DNA of 64,000 nt. Origin: Sporomusa silvacetica DSM 10669. Lineage in GTDB: Bacteria; Bacillota; Negativicutes; Sporomusales; Sporomusaceae. Numbering within the stretch: position 1 is the first letter of the stretch; every line of letters begins with the position of its first letter. This document shows, piece after piece, positions 53,484-61,845 of the stretch. The position numbers and the translations under genes are program-made. The stretch is taken from assembly GCF_002257705.1 (NCBI RefSeq), contig NZ_LSLK01000065.1:62001-126000 (forward strand). Direction: 5' to 3'. The notes beneath the pieces are model-generated. The model worked only from the letters and a program-made list of their open reading frames with translations. It searched no databases and was not told where the DNA came from.

Positions 53484-54206
53484 ATGGCAGGAATTTTTTA
53501 CGGCATCGGCGTGGGGCCTGGCGATCCCGAATTACTAACTTTGAAGGCTATTAACGCTATTAAAACTGCAGATGTAATTATTGCTCCCCGGACGGAGAAA
53601 AAGGATGAAAGCACGGCAATGTCTATCGCCCGCCCTTATATTCAGGAACGCAGCGAGATTTTGGAATTGGTATTTCCGATGAACTATAATGCGCAGGCGC
53701 TGTCTGATGCTTGGGTGAACAATAAGAAGACTATCCTGGAACTTTTGGATGCGGGTAAAAAAGTGGCCTTTTTGACATTGGGCGATCCCATGTTGTACAG
53801 TACCTATATGTATGTGCATCGCTTGCTAGAAGACTCGGGTCATGAGATTATCAATATTCCGGGAGTTAACTCCTTCTCTGCCATTGGCAACCGCCTGGGT
53901 ATGGCACTCGCGGAGGGTGGCGACATTCTTAGCATTGTACCGGCAACTATTGATGATGAACGGTTAGAAAGAGTGCTGGCTGTATCTGACAATGTTGTAC
54001 TCATGAAAGTATATAAAAACTTTACCGAGATTGTTGAAAAACTAAATAAACACGGCATGGTGGAAAACGCTGTTATGGTTTCGAAATGTGGTTTGGAAGG
54101 CGAAGAAATCATCCATGATCTGGAAGCTAATGGCAGCAAAAAGGTGAACTACCTGTCAACCATTCTAACGAAACGCTCCAAAGTGAGTAAACACGCACTG
54201 GCATGA
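53484..54206 (+). CDS. cobI: Precorrin-2 / Co-factor II C20-methyltransferase
   Basis: A 240-residue SAM-dependent tetrapyrrole methyltransferase: YGIGVGPGDPELLTLKA at the start, LGDPMLYSTYMY near residue 95 and IPGVNSFSAI. These mark the C20-methylating CobI/CbiL group of corrin-ring synthesis. It stands alone here, separated from other cob genes, as first gene of a cobalamin-type uptake operon, and overlaps the permease by 4 bases. Confidence 0.9.
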   Translation: MAGIFYGIGVGPGDPELLTLKAINAIKTADVIIAPRTEKKDESTAMSIARPYIQERSEILELVFPMNYNAQALSDAWVNNKKTILELLDAGKKVAFLTLGDPMLYSTYMYVHRLLEDSGHEIINIPGVNSFSAIGNRLGMALAEGGDILSIVPATIDDERLERVLAVSDNVVLMKVYKNFTEIVEKLNKHGMVENAVMVSKCGLEGEEIIHDLEANGSKKVNYLSTILTKRSKVSKHALA

Positions 54207-55261
54207 GCACTAGCTCGTTAACACCGCTGCTCCGCCGTAAACAAGCCAAGGTGCGGGTGGCGGGTCTTATGCTTTTGGCAGCTATGGTGCTATTTACCTT
54301 GGCCGCTATCGGGTTTGGCCGGGCAGATATTAGCATGGCTGATACCGCCAATGTAATCTATGGACAGCTAACAGGCAACCCGGAGGCTTACGCCTATATC
54401 AATGCCGCCAAAATGGCCATTATTTGGGATATCCGTCTGCCGCGTATCTTAGCTGCCATTATAGTTGGCGGGGGACTGGCAGTTGCTGGCGTTGTTTTTC
54501 AGGCGCTGTTAATGAATCCACTTGCTGATTCGTACACCATGGGTGTATCGACAGGGGCGGCATTTGGCGCTAGTGTGGCTATTTATTTCAATATTTTTAC
54601 GCAGGGTGGTCTGCCGGTAACATTATTTGCCTTTGGCGGAGCGGTGGCGACTTTACTTATTGTTATGTCAATGGCTCGTGTAGGTGGCTATGTATCATCA
54701 GCCAATCTGATAATTGCCGGGATTATTGTCAGCAGCATCTTATCGGCGGCCATTAGTATGGTCAAAAGTCTGGCCGGCGAGCAGGTATCTGCTATTGTCT
54801 CGTGGCTTATTGGCAGTCTGGCGGCTAAGAGCTGGGAGCATGTGCTGTATGGCTGGCCGCTGATCCTGGCGGCCTGCTTTCTTTGCTACTATTATGCCGA
54901 AGATTTGAATATCGTATCTTTGGGGGATCGGGAAGCCCGTAGCCTGGGTATTAATGCCTCCCGCCTTCGAACAGTGCTGTTAGCCGCCGGTGCGCTGATT
55001 ACGGCAGTATGTGTAGCTATTGGCGGTATTATTGGTTTTGTTGGCCTGATTGTACCGCATATGGTCAGGATGCTGACAGGCTCGGATAATAAGGTGCTCA
55101 TCCCACTGTGTGGCTTAACAGGCGGGATATTATTATTAACTGCCGATACCTTTGGGCGGTCGGTGGGCAATGTCGAGATACCTGTTGGTGTATTGACGAC
55201 CCTTTTGGGCGGTCCGTTCTTTGTTTATATTTTTAGGATGCGTAACAAGACGCTTGGGTAG
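54203..55261 (+). CDS. BtuC-like ABC permease (FecCD family)
   Basis: A 352-residue FecCD-family permease with about ten transmembrane helices: DIRLPRILAAIIVGGGLAVAG near residue 72, LGDREARSLGIN in the coupling region and GFVGLIVPHMVRMLTG. FecCD permeases import cobalamin, heme or ferric siderophores. Control by a cobalamin riboswitch and linkage to cobI favour a corrinoid. ATG inside the cobI stop. Confidence 0.88.
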   Translation: MSTSSLTPLLRRKQAKVRVAGLMLLAAMVLFTLAAIGFGRADISMADTANVIYGQLTGNPEAYAYINAAKMAIIWDIRLPRILAAIIVGGGLAVAGVVFQALLMNPLADSYTMGVSTGAAFGASVAIYFNIFTQGGLPVTLFAFGGAVATLLIVMSMARVGGYVSSANLIIAGIIVSSILSAAISMVKSLAGEQVSAIVSWLIGSLAAKSWEHVLYGWPLILAACFLCYYYAEDLNIVSLGDREARSLGINASRLRTVLLAAGALITAVCVAIGGIIGFVGLIVPHMVRMLTGSDNKVLIPLCGLTGGILLLTADTFGRSVGNVEIPVGVLTTLLGGPFFVYIFRMRNKTLG

Positions 55262-55271
55262 GGGCGTTACT

Positions 55272-56033
55272 ATGATAAAAGTAGAAAATATACAATTTGG
55301 CTATGGTGCCAAACCTGTGCTCAAAGACATCAGCCTGAATATCAGGCAAGGTTGCTTCTGCGGCATTGTTGGGCCCAACGGCTCAGGCAAGACAACGCTG
55401 TTAAATCTGATTACCGGTCAGTTGCAGGCGACTTCCGGCAATATTAGCATTAAGGGGCGGGATATCGGTTCTTACCGGATTGAAGAACTGGCCCGCCATA
55501 TTGCTGTTATGCCGCAAAACATGGATATCAAATTTCCCTATACTTGCCTGGAGATTGTTGGCATGGGGCGCACTCCCTATAAAACCAGGCTGCAAGGGCT
55601 GACTGACCAAGACGTGGCTATTATTGAAAATGCCATGCGGCTTACTGATACACTTGATTTTGCCGGACGGTTGGTTACGGAGCTAAGCGGCGGGGAACGT
55701 CAGCGGGTACTATTTGCTAAGGCCCTGGCGCAGCAGCCGGAAGTTTTATTTTTAGACGAATCCTTTTCCAATATGGACATTTACTACAGCATTAAGTGCC
55801 TGAGCTTGCTGAAAGAATTATGTGTTCAGCAAGGGCTGACAGTGGTGTCAATTATTCATGATCTTAACCTTGTCAGTACCTTTTGCTCTGAGGCCGTTGT
55901 CTTAAAGGCAGGTCTACTGGTTAAGTATGGCTCGGCTCCGACTGTACTTGACCCTGAACTTATTGGCGAGGTATTCCACATCAAAGTGGTTCGGGCGGGT
56001 GAGACAGGCTTGGCCGTCCTCTCCAATCTATAA
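55272..56033 (+). CDS. BtuD-like ABC ATPase
   Basis: A 253-residue ATP-binding subunit: Walker A GPNGSGKTT near residue 38, signature LSGGERQRV, Walker B VLFLDES (Ser in place of the usual Pro) and switch IIHDL. Partner of the FecCD permease, 10 bases downstream of it. The ATG is preceded by TAGGGGCG. Confidence 0.88.
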   Translation: MIKVENIQFGYGAKPVLKDISLNIRQGCFCGIVGPNGSGKTTLLNLITGQLQATSGNISIKGRDIGSYRIEELARHIAVMPQNMDIKFPYTCLEIVGMGRTPYKTRLQGLTDQDVAIIENAMRLTDTLDFAGRLVTELSGGERQRVLFAKALAQQPEVLFLDESFSNMDIYYSIKCLSLLKELCVQQGLTVVSIIHDLNLVSTFCSEAVVLKAGLLVKYGSAPTVLDPELIGEVFHIKVVRAGETGLAVLSNL

Positions 56034-56053
56034 TAAGAAAAGACTTGGCTTGT
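56034..56053 (-). repeat. R1 fragment, right end only, inverted
   Basis: TAAGAAAAGACTTGGCTTGT is the reverse complement of the right end of R1 copy 2. It directly follows the stop codon of the ATPase gene; the rest of the element is absent. Confidence 0.55.
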
Positions 56054-56093
56054 ACTCCCCATCTTGACAAGAAATTCCTGGAGGAAATGGTAT

Positions 56094-57044
56094 ATGAAAA
56101 GTAAAGCGTTCTACGTGGTTGTTCTTCTTCTCTTGATGGCAGTTGTAGCTGGCTGCGGTACTTCCAAACCTGCCGCCACGGCTAACGAGGGTATAATAAA
56201 AATTACTGATGACCTAAATCAGACCATAGTCCTTAAGCAGCCAGCCAAACGAATTATTTCTCTGTACTCCGCACATACCGAAAATCTATTAGCATTGGGT
56301 CTTGAGGCTGAGATCATCGGCGTCAGTCCGGCAGAATCTGATCCGGCGGCCAAGAACAAGCCAGTATTTGACTATCGGGCCGATCCGGAAAAGGTATTGG
56401 CGGCTGAGCCTGATTTGGTTATTATTAGACCGTTTATTAAGCAAAGTCACCCCGACTTTGTCAAGACTCTGGAGCAGGCCAATATCAAAGTGGTTTGTCT
56501 TTATCCGGAGAAGTTTGAGGAATTTGACAGTTATATTAAAAAGCTGGCCATACTGACAGGCAAAGAGCAGCAGGCTGACGACAAACTGGCTGCTTTTCAT
56601 GCTAAGCTCAACCAAGTTGCCGAGCATACAGCTATGTCGCCGATTAAAAAACAGGTGTATTTTGAGGCTACAGCAACCGAATACCGGACAATTACGCCTG
56701 CTAGTATGCCGGGGACAGTGCTTAAGCTGGCTGGAGGGTTAAATGCGGCCGCCGATGCGCAGCCTTTGAAAGCTGCAAGCAGTATTGCCGCCTACGGCAG
56801 TGAACGTTTATTAATGAAGGCTGAGGAAATTGACATTTTTCTGGCACAACGTGGCCCGATGAATCCAGGCGTTACGCCTGATAGTATTAAACAGCGTCCA
56901 GGCTTTGATAAGATAAAGGCAGTACAAGAGGGTAAAGTCTATATTGTTGACGAAGGATTTGTCTCCAGTCCTACCTTCCGGCTGGCTGAAGGTGTTGAAC
57001 AATTGGCTAAACTGATTTATCCCGAAGTTTATAATGGGCAATAA
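56094..57044 (+). CDS. BtuF-like substrate-binding lipoprotein
   Basis: A 316-residue periplasmic-binding protein of the helical-backbone class. The signal peptide ends in a lipobox (VVAGCG). The mature part has AKRIISLYSAHTENLLALGL and AAEPDLVIIRPF, typical of the BtuF/FhuD group. It delivers a corrinoid (or less likely heme or siderophore) to the permease. The ATG is behind GGAGGAAATGG. Confidence 0.87.
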   Translation: MKSKAFYVVVLLLLMAVVAGCGTSKPAATANEGIIKITDDLNQTIVLKQPAKRIISLYSAHTENLLALGLEAEIIGVSPAESDPAAKNKPVFDYRADPEKVLAAEPDLVIIRPFIKQSHPDFVKTLEQANIKVVCLYPEKFEEFDSYIKKLAILTGKEQQADDKLAAFHAKLNQVAEHTAMSPIKKQVYFEATATEYRTITPASMPGTVLKLAGGLNAAADAQPLKAASSIAAYGSERLLMKAEEIDIFLAQRGPMNPGVTPDSIKQRPGFDKIKAVQEGKVYIVDEGFVSSPTFRLAEGVEQLAKLIYPEVYNGQ

Positions 57045-57079
57045 GAAAAATAAAGTTGGCAAGAATGTAAAAGTCCTGC

Positions 57080-57128
57080 TTGACAGGGTGTCATGAAATT
57101 CATATAATGATATTGAGAATAAATATCA
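57080..57128 (+). promoter_or_regulatory. feo promoter with overlapping Fur-like site
   Basis: TTGACA, 17 bases, TATAAT. A TGATATT-GAGAAT-AAATATCA dyad (57108-57128) overlaps the start region and resembles a Fur box, so Fur bound here would block transcription. Confidence 0.75.
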
Positions 57129-57173
57129 GTTACGCGTCAGAATCAAAATGGCGCAAATTTTTTACTTAAGTGC

Positions 57174-57188
57174 TGATAATGATTATCA
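57174..57188 (+). promoter_or_regulatory. Fur box upstream of feoA
   Basis: TGATAATGATTATCA, a perfect 7-1-7 palindrome matching the Fur consensus core, 23 bases before the feoA start. Confidence 0.88.
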
Positions 57189-57211
57189 ATATTAAAAGGA
57201 GGAAATATATC

Positions 57212-57430
57212 ATGACACTTTCACAAGCCAAACGTGGTCAACGTCTTTTAATTGCTGCTATTCCTAATCCAACTATCAGGGCTCAAGCCATTCGCTTCGG
57301 CATTGCCGAGGGCGCTGAAGTAGAATGTTATGAAAAATTGCCTGCTGGCCCAGTTGTTATCGGCAGAGGTAAGCAAGAGATTGCGATTGGGCGCCGTTTA
57401 GCCGAAAACATTGAGGTGCAGCCAGCTTAG
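57212..57430 (+). CDS. feoA: Ferrous iron transport protein A
   Basis: A 72-residue SH3-like FeoA: LSQAKRGQRLLIAAIPN at the start and GAEVECYEKLPAGPVVIGRG in the middle. It supports FeoB-dependent Fe2+ uptake. The ATG behind AGGAGG is used; an upstream in-frame ATG would lie within the Fur box. Confidence 0.9.
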   Translation: MTLSQAKRGQRLLIAAIPNPTIRAQAIRFGIAEGAEVECYEKLPAGPVVIGRGKQEIAIGRRLAENIEVQPA

Positions 57431-57483
57431 TGGGGTGAAATATTATCAAGAGAAAGGCTCTCAGGTAGCCAGTGGAGGAAAAA

Positions 57484-59331
57484 ATGGATCATTGTCATAA
57501 TAACTTAACTCATATAGATATTCCTGAGGGAGCTAAGAAGATAGTTCTAGTGGGTAATCCTAATGTGGGAAAGTCAGTGTTTTTTAATGCATTAACAGGC
57601 ATGTATGTGGATGTGTCGAATTTCCCCGGGACCACTGTTGATATATCGCATGGCCGTTACGGTAAAGATGTAGTTATCGATACGCCCGGCGTATATGGTA
57701 TTTCTTCCTTTAATGACGAGGAAACTGTGGCCAGAGATGTTATTTTGTCTGCTGATTTAATTTTAAATGTAGTCGATGCTGTGCATTTGGAACGTGATTT
57801 ATTTCTGACGCTGCAGGTTATTGATACTGGTATTCCTACCATTATTGCCATAAACATGATGGATGAGGCCGAGGAACAAGGGCTTAAAATAGATCTTGAT
57901 TTGCTTGAGGATCTATTAGGTGTACCAGTCATTGCGACAATAGCAGTAAAGGGCAAAGGTGTTTCTGAGGTCAAGAACCGGATCTTTGAAGCTCGTACCG
58001 GGATCATACCTTCAAAGTTGAAAAATAGGCTGGAAAGTATGATGAACCGGATTGGTTCCTGGGGTGAAGCATTACTTGTACTTGAAGGTGATCCCCATGT
58101 GGCTGAGCGCCATGGGGTACCACCAGGCGAACTGCGGGAGGAGATTTATCACGACCGCCGTCACCGTGTGAATGATATCGTCAAGCATGTAGTAACCGAA
58201 ACAGAAGAAGGCGCGACGTTTGGTACTATGTTAGGCCGGTATATGTTGCGGCCCTGGACAGGTATACCCATCTTTGCCCTAGTACTATACGCTATGTATT
58301 ATCTGATTGGCGTTCTTGTAGCCCAGGATATTGTCGGCTTTACTGAGGAAACAGTCATGCAGGGCCTGTATGAACCGGTAGTGCGGGATTTTGTTGGACG
58401 CTTTATTAGTGAACAATCGATAATTGGTACGATCCTAATTGGTGAATTTGGTATATTAACTATGACAGTAACCTATGTCCTGGGACTGCTGCTGCCCTTA
58501 GTTGTCGGTTTTTACCTTGCATTATCAATTATGGAGGATTCAGGTTATCTGCCGCGGCTAGCCACACTGGTTGATCGTGTTATGACCAGTATTGGCTTAA
58601 ACGGACGGGCTATTATTCCTTTAATTTTAGGTTTTGGCTGTGTAACCATGGCGACTATCACAACTCGAATTTTAGGAACCAAGCGAGAGCGGACAATTGC
58701 GACCGCCGTGCTGGGTCTGGCTATACCATGTTCGGCACAGCTTGGTGTTATTGCCGGCATGTTAGCAGGTATTGGCACCAAATTTATTGCGATTTATATT
58801 CTGGTTATTTTACTGGTTTTAGGGATAACAGGCAAGATTCTCCACAAGGTATTGCCAGGAGAGTCTTCTGATCTCTTGATTGATTTGCCGCCTATCCGTT
58901 TACCGCGTGGTGAAAATGTATTGAAAAAGACGGTAATCAAGTCGTACGCGTTTCTCTTAGAAGCTACACCGCTATTTATGTTGGGAGCGCTTATTATTTC
59001 AGGGCTGCAGCTTAGCGGATTGTTAGATAGTATTCAATTAGCCTTAGCTCCAGTAACAGAAGGGTTACTAAAATTGCCAAAAGAAACAGCAACTGCCTTT
59101 ATTATGGGTCTTATCCGCCGTGACTTTGGGGCGGCTGGTTTAAATGATATGGCACTTACACCGGCACAGACTTTAGTATCACTGGTAACTATTACGCTGT
59201 TTGTGCCATGTGTTGCCACTGTCATTATGATATTTAAAGAGCGGGGCAATAAAGAGGGCGCTTTGATTTGGCTTAGCTCGTGGGTGTTTGCATTCATCAT
59301 TGGTGCTATTGTAGCGGCATTTGTTATTTGA
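57484..59331 (+). CDS. feoB: Ferrous iron transporter FeoB
   Basis: A 615-residue protein. The N-terminal G domain has G1 GNPNVGKS (near residue 24), the FPGTTVD switch, DTPG and NMMDE. A spacer helix region follows, then the membrane domain with two Gate motifs (GYLPRLATLVDR; FGCVTMATITTR near the conserved Cys) and CSAQLGVIAG. It imports Fe2+. It is shorter than E. coli FeoB, as usual for anaerobe Firmicutes. The ATG after GTGGAGG is preferred over the GTG four codons earlier. Confidence 0.95.
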   Translation: MDHCHNNLTHIDIPEGAKKIVLVGNPNVGKSVFFNALTGMYVDVSNFPGTTVDISHGRYGKDVVIDTPGVYGISSFNDEETVARDVILSADLILNVVDAVHLERDLFLTLQVIDTGIPTIIAINMMDEAEEQGLKIDLDLLEDLLGVPVIATIAVKGKGVSEVKNRIFEARTGIIPSKLKNRLESMMNRIGSWGEALLVLEGDPHVAERHGVPPGELREEIYHDRRHRVNDIVKHVVTETEEGATFGTMLGRYMLRPWTGIPIFALVLYAMYYLIGVLVAQDIVGFTEETVMQGLYEPVVRDFVGRFISEQSIIGTILIGEFGILTMTVTYVLGLLLPLVVGFYLALSIMEDSGYLPRLATLVDRVMTSIGLNGRAIIPLILGFGCVTMATITTRILGTKRERTIATAVLGLAIPCSAQLGVIAGMLAGIGTKFIAIYILVILLVLGITGKILHKVLPGESSDLLIDLPPIRLPRGENVLKKTVIKSYAFLLEATPLFMLGALIISGLQLSGLLDSIQLALAPVTEGLLKLPKETATAFIMGLIRRDFGAAGLNDMALTPAQTLVSLVTITLFVPCVATVIMIFKERGNKEGALIWLSSWVFAFIIGAIVAAFVI

Positions 59332-59346
59332 TCTAACAAAGCAGAG

Positions 59347-59496
59347 GTGATCAATATTGAACAGCAACTTTGTCCCCAATGCAAGATGACCTGTGATCCA
59401 GGGAAGATACGCTGCCCCCGTTGTAACAAGCTACTTTTAGCCCCGTGTAATGGGAATTGCAGTAAGTGCAAGGGGAAAAATAAATGTTCCGGATAG
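59347..59496 (+). CDS. Cys-rich 49-residue protein behind feoB
   Basis: An open frame from GTG (15 bases after feoB) with nine cysteines: CPQC, TC, CPRC, PC, and NCSKCK...KC. The spacing looks like two zinc-ribbon or metal-binding knuckles. A start at the ATT four codons later, behind AGAGGTGAT, is also conceivable. A strong terminator follows the stop directly, which supports it as the last gene of the feo operon. Possibly a small Fe/Zn-binding accessory; no family is recognised. Confidence 0.55.
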   Translation: MINIEQQLCPQCKMTCDPGKIRCPRCNKLLLAPCNGNCSKCKGKNKCSG

Positions 59497-59497
59497 A

Positions 59498-59536
59498 AGA
59501 AACCCCAGAGTTCAATTCAGAACTCTGGGGTTTCTT
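59498..59536. terminator. Bidirectional terminator between feo and glnB
   Basis: A 16-bp perfect stem AGAAACCCCAGAGTTC and its complement, located between convergent genes. Confidence 0.9.
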
Positions 59537-59549
59537 ACTTATACACTCT

Positions 59550-59921
59550 TTACTTAGACATATCAGCCGGGTCAGCAATAGCGATGTCGCCTTCTTCACC
59601 GGTACGAATGCGGACGGCATTGGCAACAGGATAAACAAAGATTTTGCCATCACCAATTTTTCCGGTTCGGCAAGCCGTTTTAGCAGCCTCAAGCACCCGT
59701 TCGACCGGTACTTCACAGACAACAATTTCGATTTTCACTTTGGGAACTAAGTTAATGCTGTACTCTTGCCCACGGTATACCTCAGTGTGGCCTTTAGTTA
59801 GGCCGCAGCCATAGACTTGCGTTACGGTCATACCTGTGACGTTAATTTTTTTCATGGCTTCTTTCAGTTCTTCAAGTTTTTCAGGGCGGGTAATAATGTC
59901 AATTTTCGTAATAGGTCTCAT
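59550..59921 (-). CDS. glnB: P-II nitrogen regulatory protein
   Basis: A 123-residue P-II signal protein. The N-terminal ITKIDIITRPEKLEELKEA strand-helix, the T-loop region (GLTKGHTEVYRGQEYSINLVPK) and the C-terminal signature GKIGDGKIFVYPVANAVRIRTGEEG are complete. Such proteins bind ATP, ADP and 2-oxoglutarate and plug the AmtB channel when nitrogen is plentiful. It is downstream of amtB on the same strand, hence functionally a GlnK. Confidence 0.93.
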   Translation of the reverse strand: MRPITKIDIITRPEKLEELKEAMKKINVTGMTVTQVYGCGLTKGHTEVYRGQEYSINLVPKVKIEIVVCEVPVERVLEAAKTACRTGKIGDGKIFVYPVANAVRIRTGEEGDIAIADPADMSK

Positions 59922-59939
59922 GATAAGTTCCTCCTTTTT

Positions 59940-60024
59940 CTATATACAGCGTGTTAAAGCTTTTTGCAGGCCAGTGGTGTGTTGATACTACACCACACCA
60001 CACACCATCTGCCTGCACCTACAA
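59940..60024 (-). repeat. Dispersed palindromic repeat R2, copy C
   Basis: On the minus strand: AGGTGCAGGCAGATGGTGTGT, a GTGGTGTGGTGTAG middle, ACACACCACTGGCCTGC, then the tail AAAAAGCTTTAACACGCTGTATATAG that ends next to the AAGGAGGA of glnB. It fills most of the amtB-glnB spacer. Confidence 0.8.
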
Positions 60025-60070
60025 CTTCTTTAAGCGGAATATATAGTTATATTATATAAGTAATTACAGT

Positions 60071-61486
60071 TTACGCGAGAGTTGTCTTTTTCGCAACTAT
60101 TTCTTGCGGGACGCCATTTGCAGAGGAACCAAAGGCAATTGGCGAACCTGTCAGGAAATCTTGATAAGCATAGCCCCGTTCGCCGTGTTCAGTAAGGTCA
60201 AGGCCTTGAACTTCTTGATCAGTAGTAGCACGAACTTCCATAAACAAGCTAATGGCCTTGAGAATAATGAAAGTCATTATGGCGGCAAATATCCAACTGA
60301 TGCCAACACCAAGAAGTTGAGTGGTTAACTGACTAGCATTGCCGTAGAACAGGCCATCAGCACCGGCCGGGTTAACAGCTTTGGAGGCAAACAAACCGGT
60401 GGCAATAGCACCCCAGGTGCCACCAATGCCATGTACGCCAAAGGCATCAAGGGAATCATCATAACCAAGCTTAGGTTTCAGAACAGCCACAGCCAAGAAG
60501 CAGATAATGCCAGCAGACAAACCGATGATGACTGACGGGATAAGGCTGACAAAGCCGGCTGCTGGTGTAATAGCGACAAGACCGGCGATACATCCGGAAG
60601 CAGCGCCCAAAATGGTGGGCTTGCCATGATATAACCATTCGGTTAATACCCAGGAAACTGTGGCAGCAGCAGCGGCTACATGAGTAACCACGAAGGCGCT
60701 GGCAGCAAGACCATTGGCAGATAAAGCGCTGCCGGCATTAAATCCAAACCAACCAAACCAGAGTAGGGAAGCGCCAATAACAGTCATTGGCAGGTGATGA
60801 GGCATCATGACTTCAGAGCCATACCCTTTGCGTTTGCCAATCATAAGGGCAATCGTGAGGCCTGAGACACCAGAGATAATATGAACAACAGTACCACCGG
60901 CGAAATCCAATACACCCAATTCACGGATCCAACCACCTACACCCCATACCCAGTGAGCCATAGGATCATATACTAAGGTGGTCCAGAGCAAGGTGAAGAC
61001 TACGAAAGCCCCAAACTTCATTCGCTCAGCAAAGGCACCGGTAATTAAGCCAGCAGTTATAACCGCAAACATAGCTTGGAAGATCATAAAAGCCTGATGC
61101 GGAATGGTTGCGGCATAGTCGGCATTAGGTTCCATTCCAACACCACTCAGGCCAACCCAGTCAAGAGAACCAATGAAATGATTGATGTCTGGTCCAAAGG
61201 CCAGGGAGTAACCGAATAATACCCATTGCACAGTGACTAACCCAATGATAAAAAAGCTTTGCATGAGGGTACTTAAGGCATTTTTGGTTCTTACCATACC
61301 ACCATAGAATAAAGCCAACCCCGGGGTCATAATCATAACTAGTGCAGAGCTGATTAGAACGAAAGTTGTATCCCCGGTATCAATCTTGGCTGCTTCAGCT
61401 GGCGTTTCGCCGTCAGCAAAGGCAGCAGGTGCAAATACGAGCATTAATAATAAACATACTGTAAAAATAGTCCAGAGCTTTTTCAT
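60071..61486 (-). CDS. amtB: Ammonium transporter
   Basis: A 471-residue Amt/Rh channel with a cleavable N-terminal signal (ends about AAFADGE) and eleven helices. Family motifs: DFAGGTVVHIISGVSGL near residue 195, FGWFGFNAGSAL, and DAFGVHGIGGTWGAIATG with the pore His. It imports ammonium; GlnB/GlnK encoded downstream regulates it. Confidence 0.95.
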   Translation of the reverse strand: MKKLWTIFTVCLLLMLVFAPAAFADGETPAEAAKIDTGDTTFVLISSALVMIMTPGLALFYGGMVRTKNALSTLMQSFFIIGLVTVQWVLFGYSLAFGPDINHFIGSLDWVGLSGVGMEPNADYAATIPHQAFMIFQAMFAVITAGLITGAFAERMKFGAFVVFTLLWTTLVYDPMAHWVWGVGGWIRELGVLDFAGGTVVHIISGVSGLTIALMIGKRKGYGSEVMMPHHLPMTVIGASLLWFGWFGFNAGSALSANGLAASAFVVTHVAAAAATVSWVLTEWLYHGKPTILGAASGCIAGLVAITPAAGFVSLIPSVIIGLSAGIICFLAVAVLKPKLGYDDSLDAFGVHGIGGTWGAIATGLFASKAVNPAGADGLFYGNASQLTTQLLGVGISWIFAAIMTFIILKAISLFMEVRATTDQEVQGLDLTEHGERGYAYQDFLTGSPIAFGSSANGVPQEIVAKKTTLA

Positions 61487-61570
61487 TTTACATCCCTTCC
61501 TTTTCTTACTAATATTTTTTGAATGAAAGTGTATTTTTGAATAAATACATCCCCCCTTGCGATATCCGGA

Positions 61571-61690
61571 AATAAAAAGAAGCGCCTCAAAGGGTTACCC
61601 CTTCAGGACGCCATTGTCCGGAATCATAGACACAAAAGCCTTCGCAAATAGTTGCGAAGGCTTCATTGCCTAAAGTATTAACTTGATGTA
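61571..61690 (-). promoter_or_regulatory. Attenuator-like leader of amtB (possible ANTAR-type target)
   Basis: On the minus strand the leader has hairpin P1 (AAGCCTTCGCA-ACTATT-TGCGAAGGCTT), hairpin P2 (GGAC-AATGGC-GTCC), and a terminator (GCGTCCTGAAGGG-GTAA-CCCTTTGAGGCGC then TTCTTTTT). P2 and the terminator share GCGTCC, so only one can form. Two hairpins with six-base loops, the second with A1 and G4, just before a terminator is the layout bound by ANTAR antiterminators that control nitrogen genes. The loop of P1 does not fit the G4 rule. Confidence 0.55.
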
Positions 61691-61694
61691 ATTA

Positions 61695-61723
61695 CTATAA
61701 CAAATGGTACAGACCAGTGTCAA
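61695..61723 (-). promoter_or_regulatory. Promoter of amtB-glnB
   Basis: On the minus strand TTGACA, 17 bases, TTATAG; the start point would be near 61688, about 200 bases before amtB. Confidence 0.75.
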
Positions 61724-61797
61724 GAGAATTTTTGTTTAAAAGTAAAAAAAGTATTTATATTGCGGAATTTGGAAGAGATGTCTCGCCGATGTGTACC

Positions 61798-61826
61798 TTG
61801 AATAAAAAAGGGTCTTATGCTATATT
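61798..61826 (+). promoter_or_regulatory. Promoter of the tRNA-Sec gene
   Basis: TTGAAT, 17 bases, TATATT, ending 19 bases before the tRNA. Confidence 0.6.
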
Positions 61827-61845
61827 GTATATGTAAAGTTGATAT

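Noticed and set aside
59484..59750. Plus-strand 88-codon frame opposite glnB
   Set aside because: Mostly antisense to the clear P-II gene and crosses the feo/glnB terminator.
60001..60022. CACACCA repeats as a CRISPR or satellite array
   Set aside because: Only a low-complexity arm of one R2 palindrome; no regular spacers anywhere in the window.
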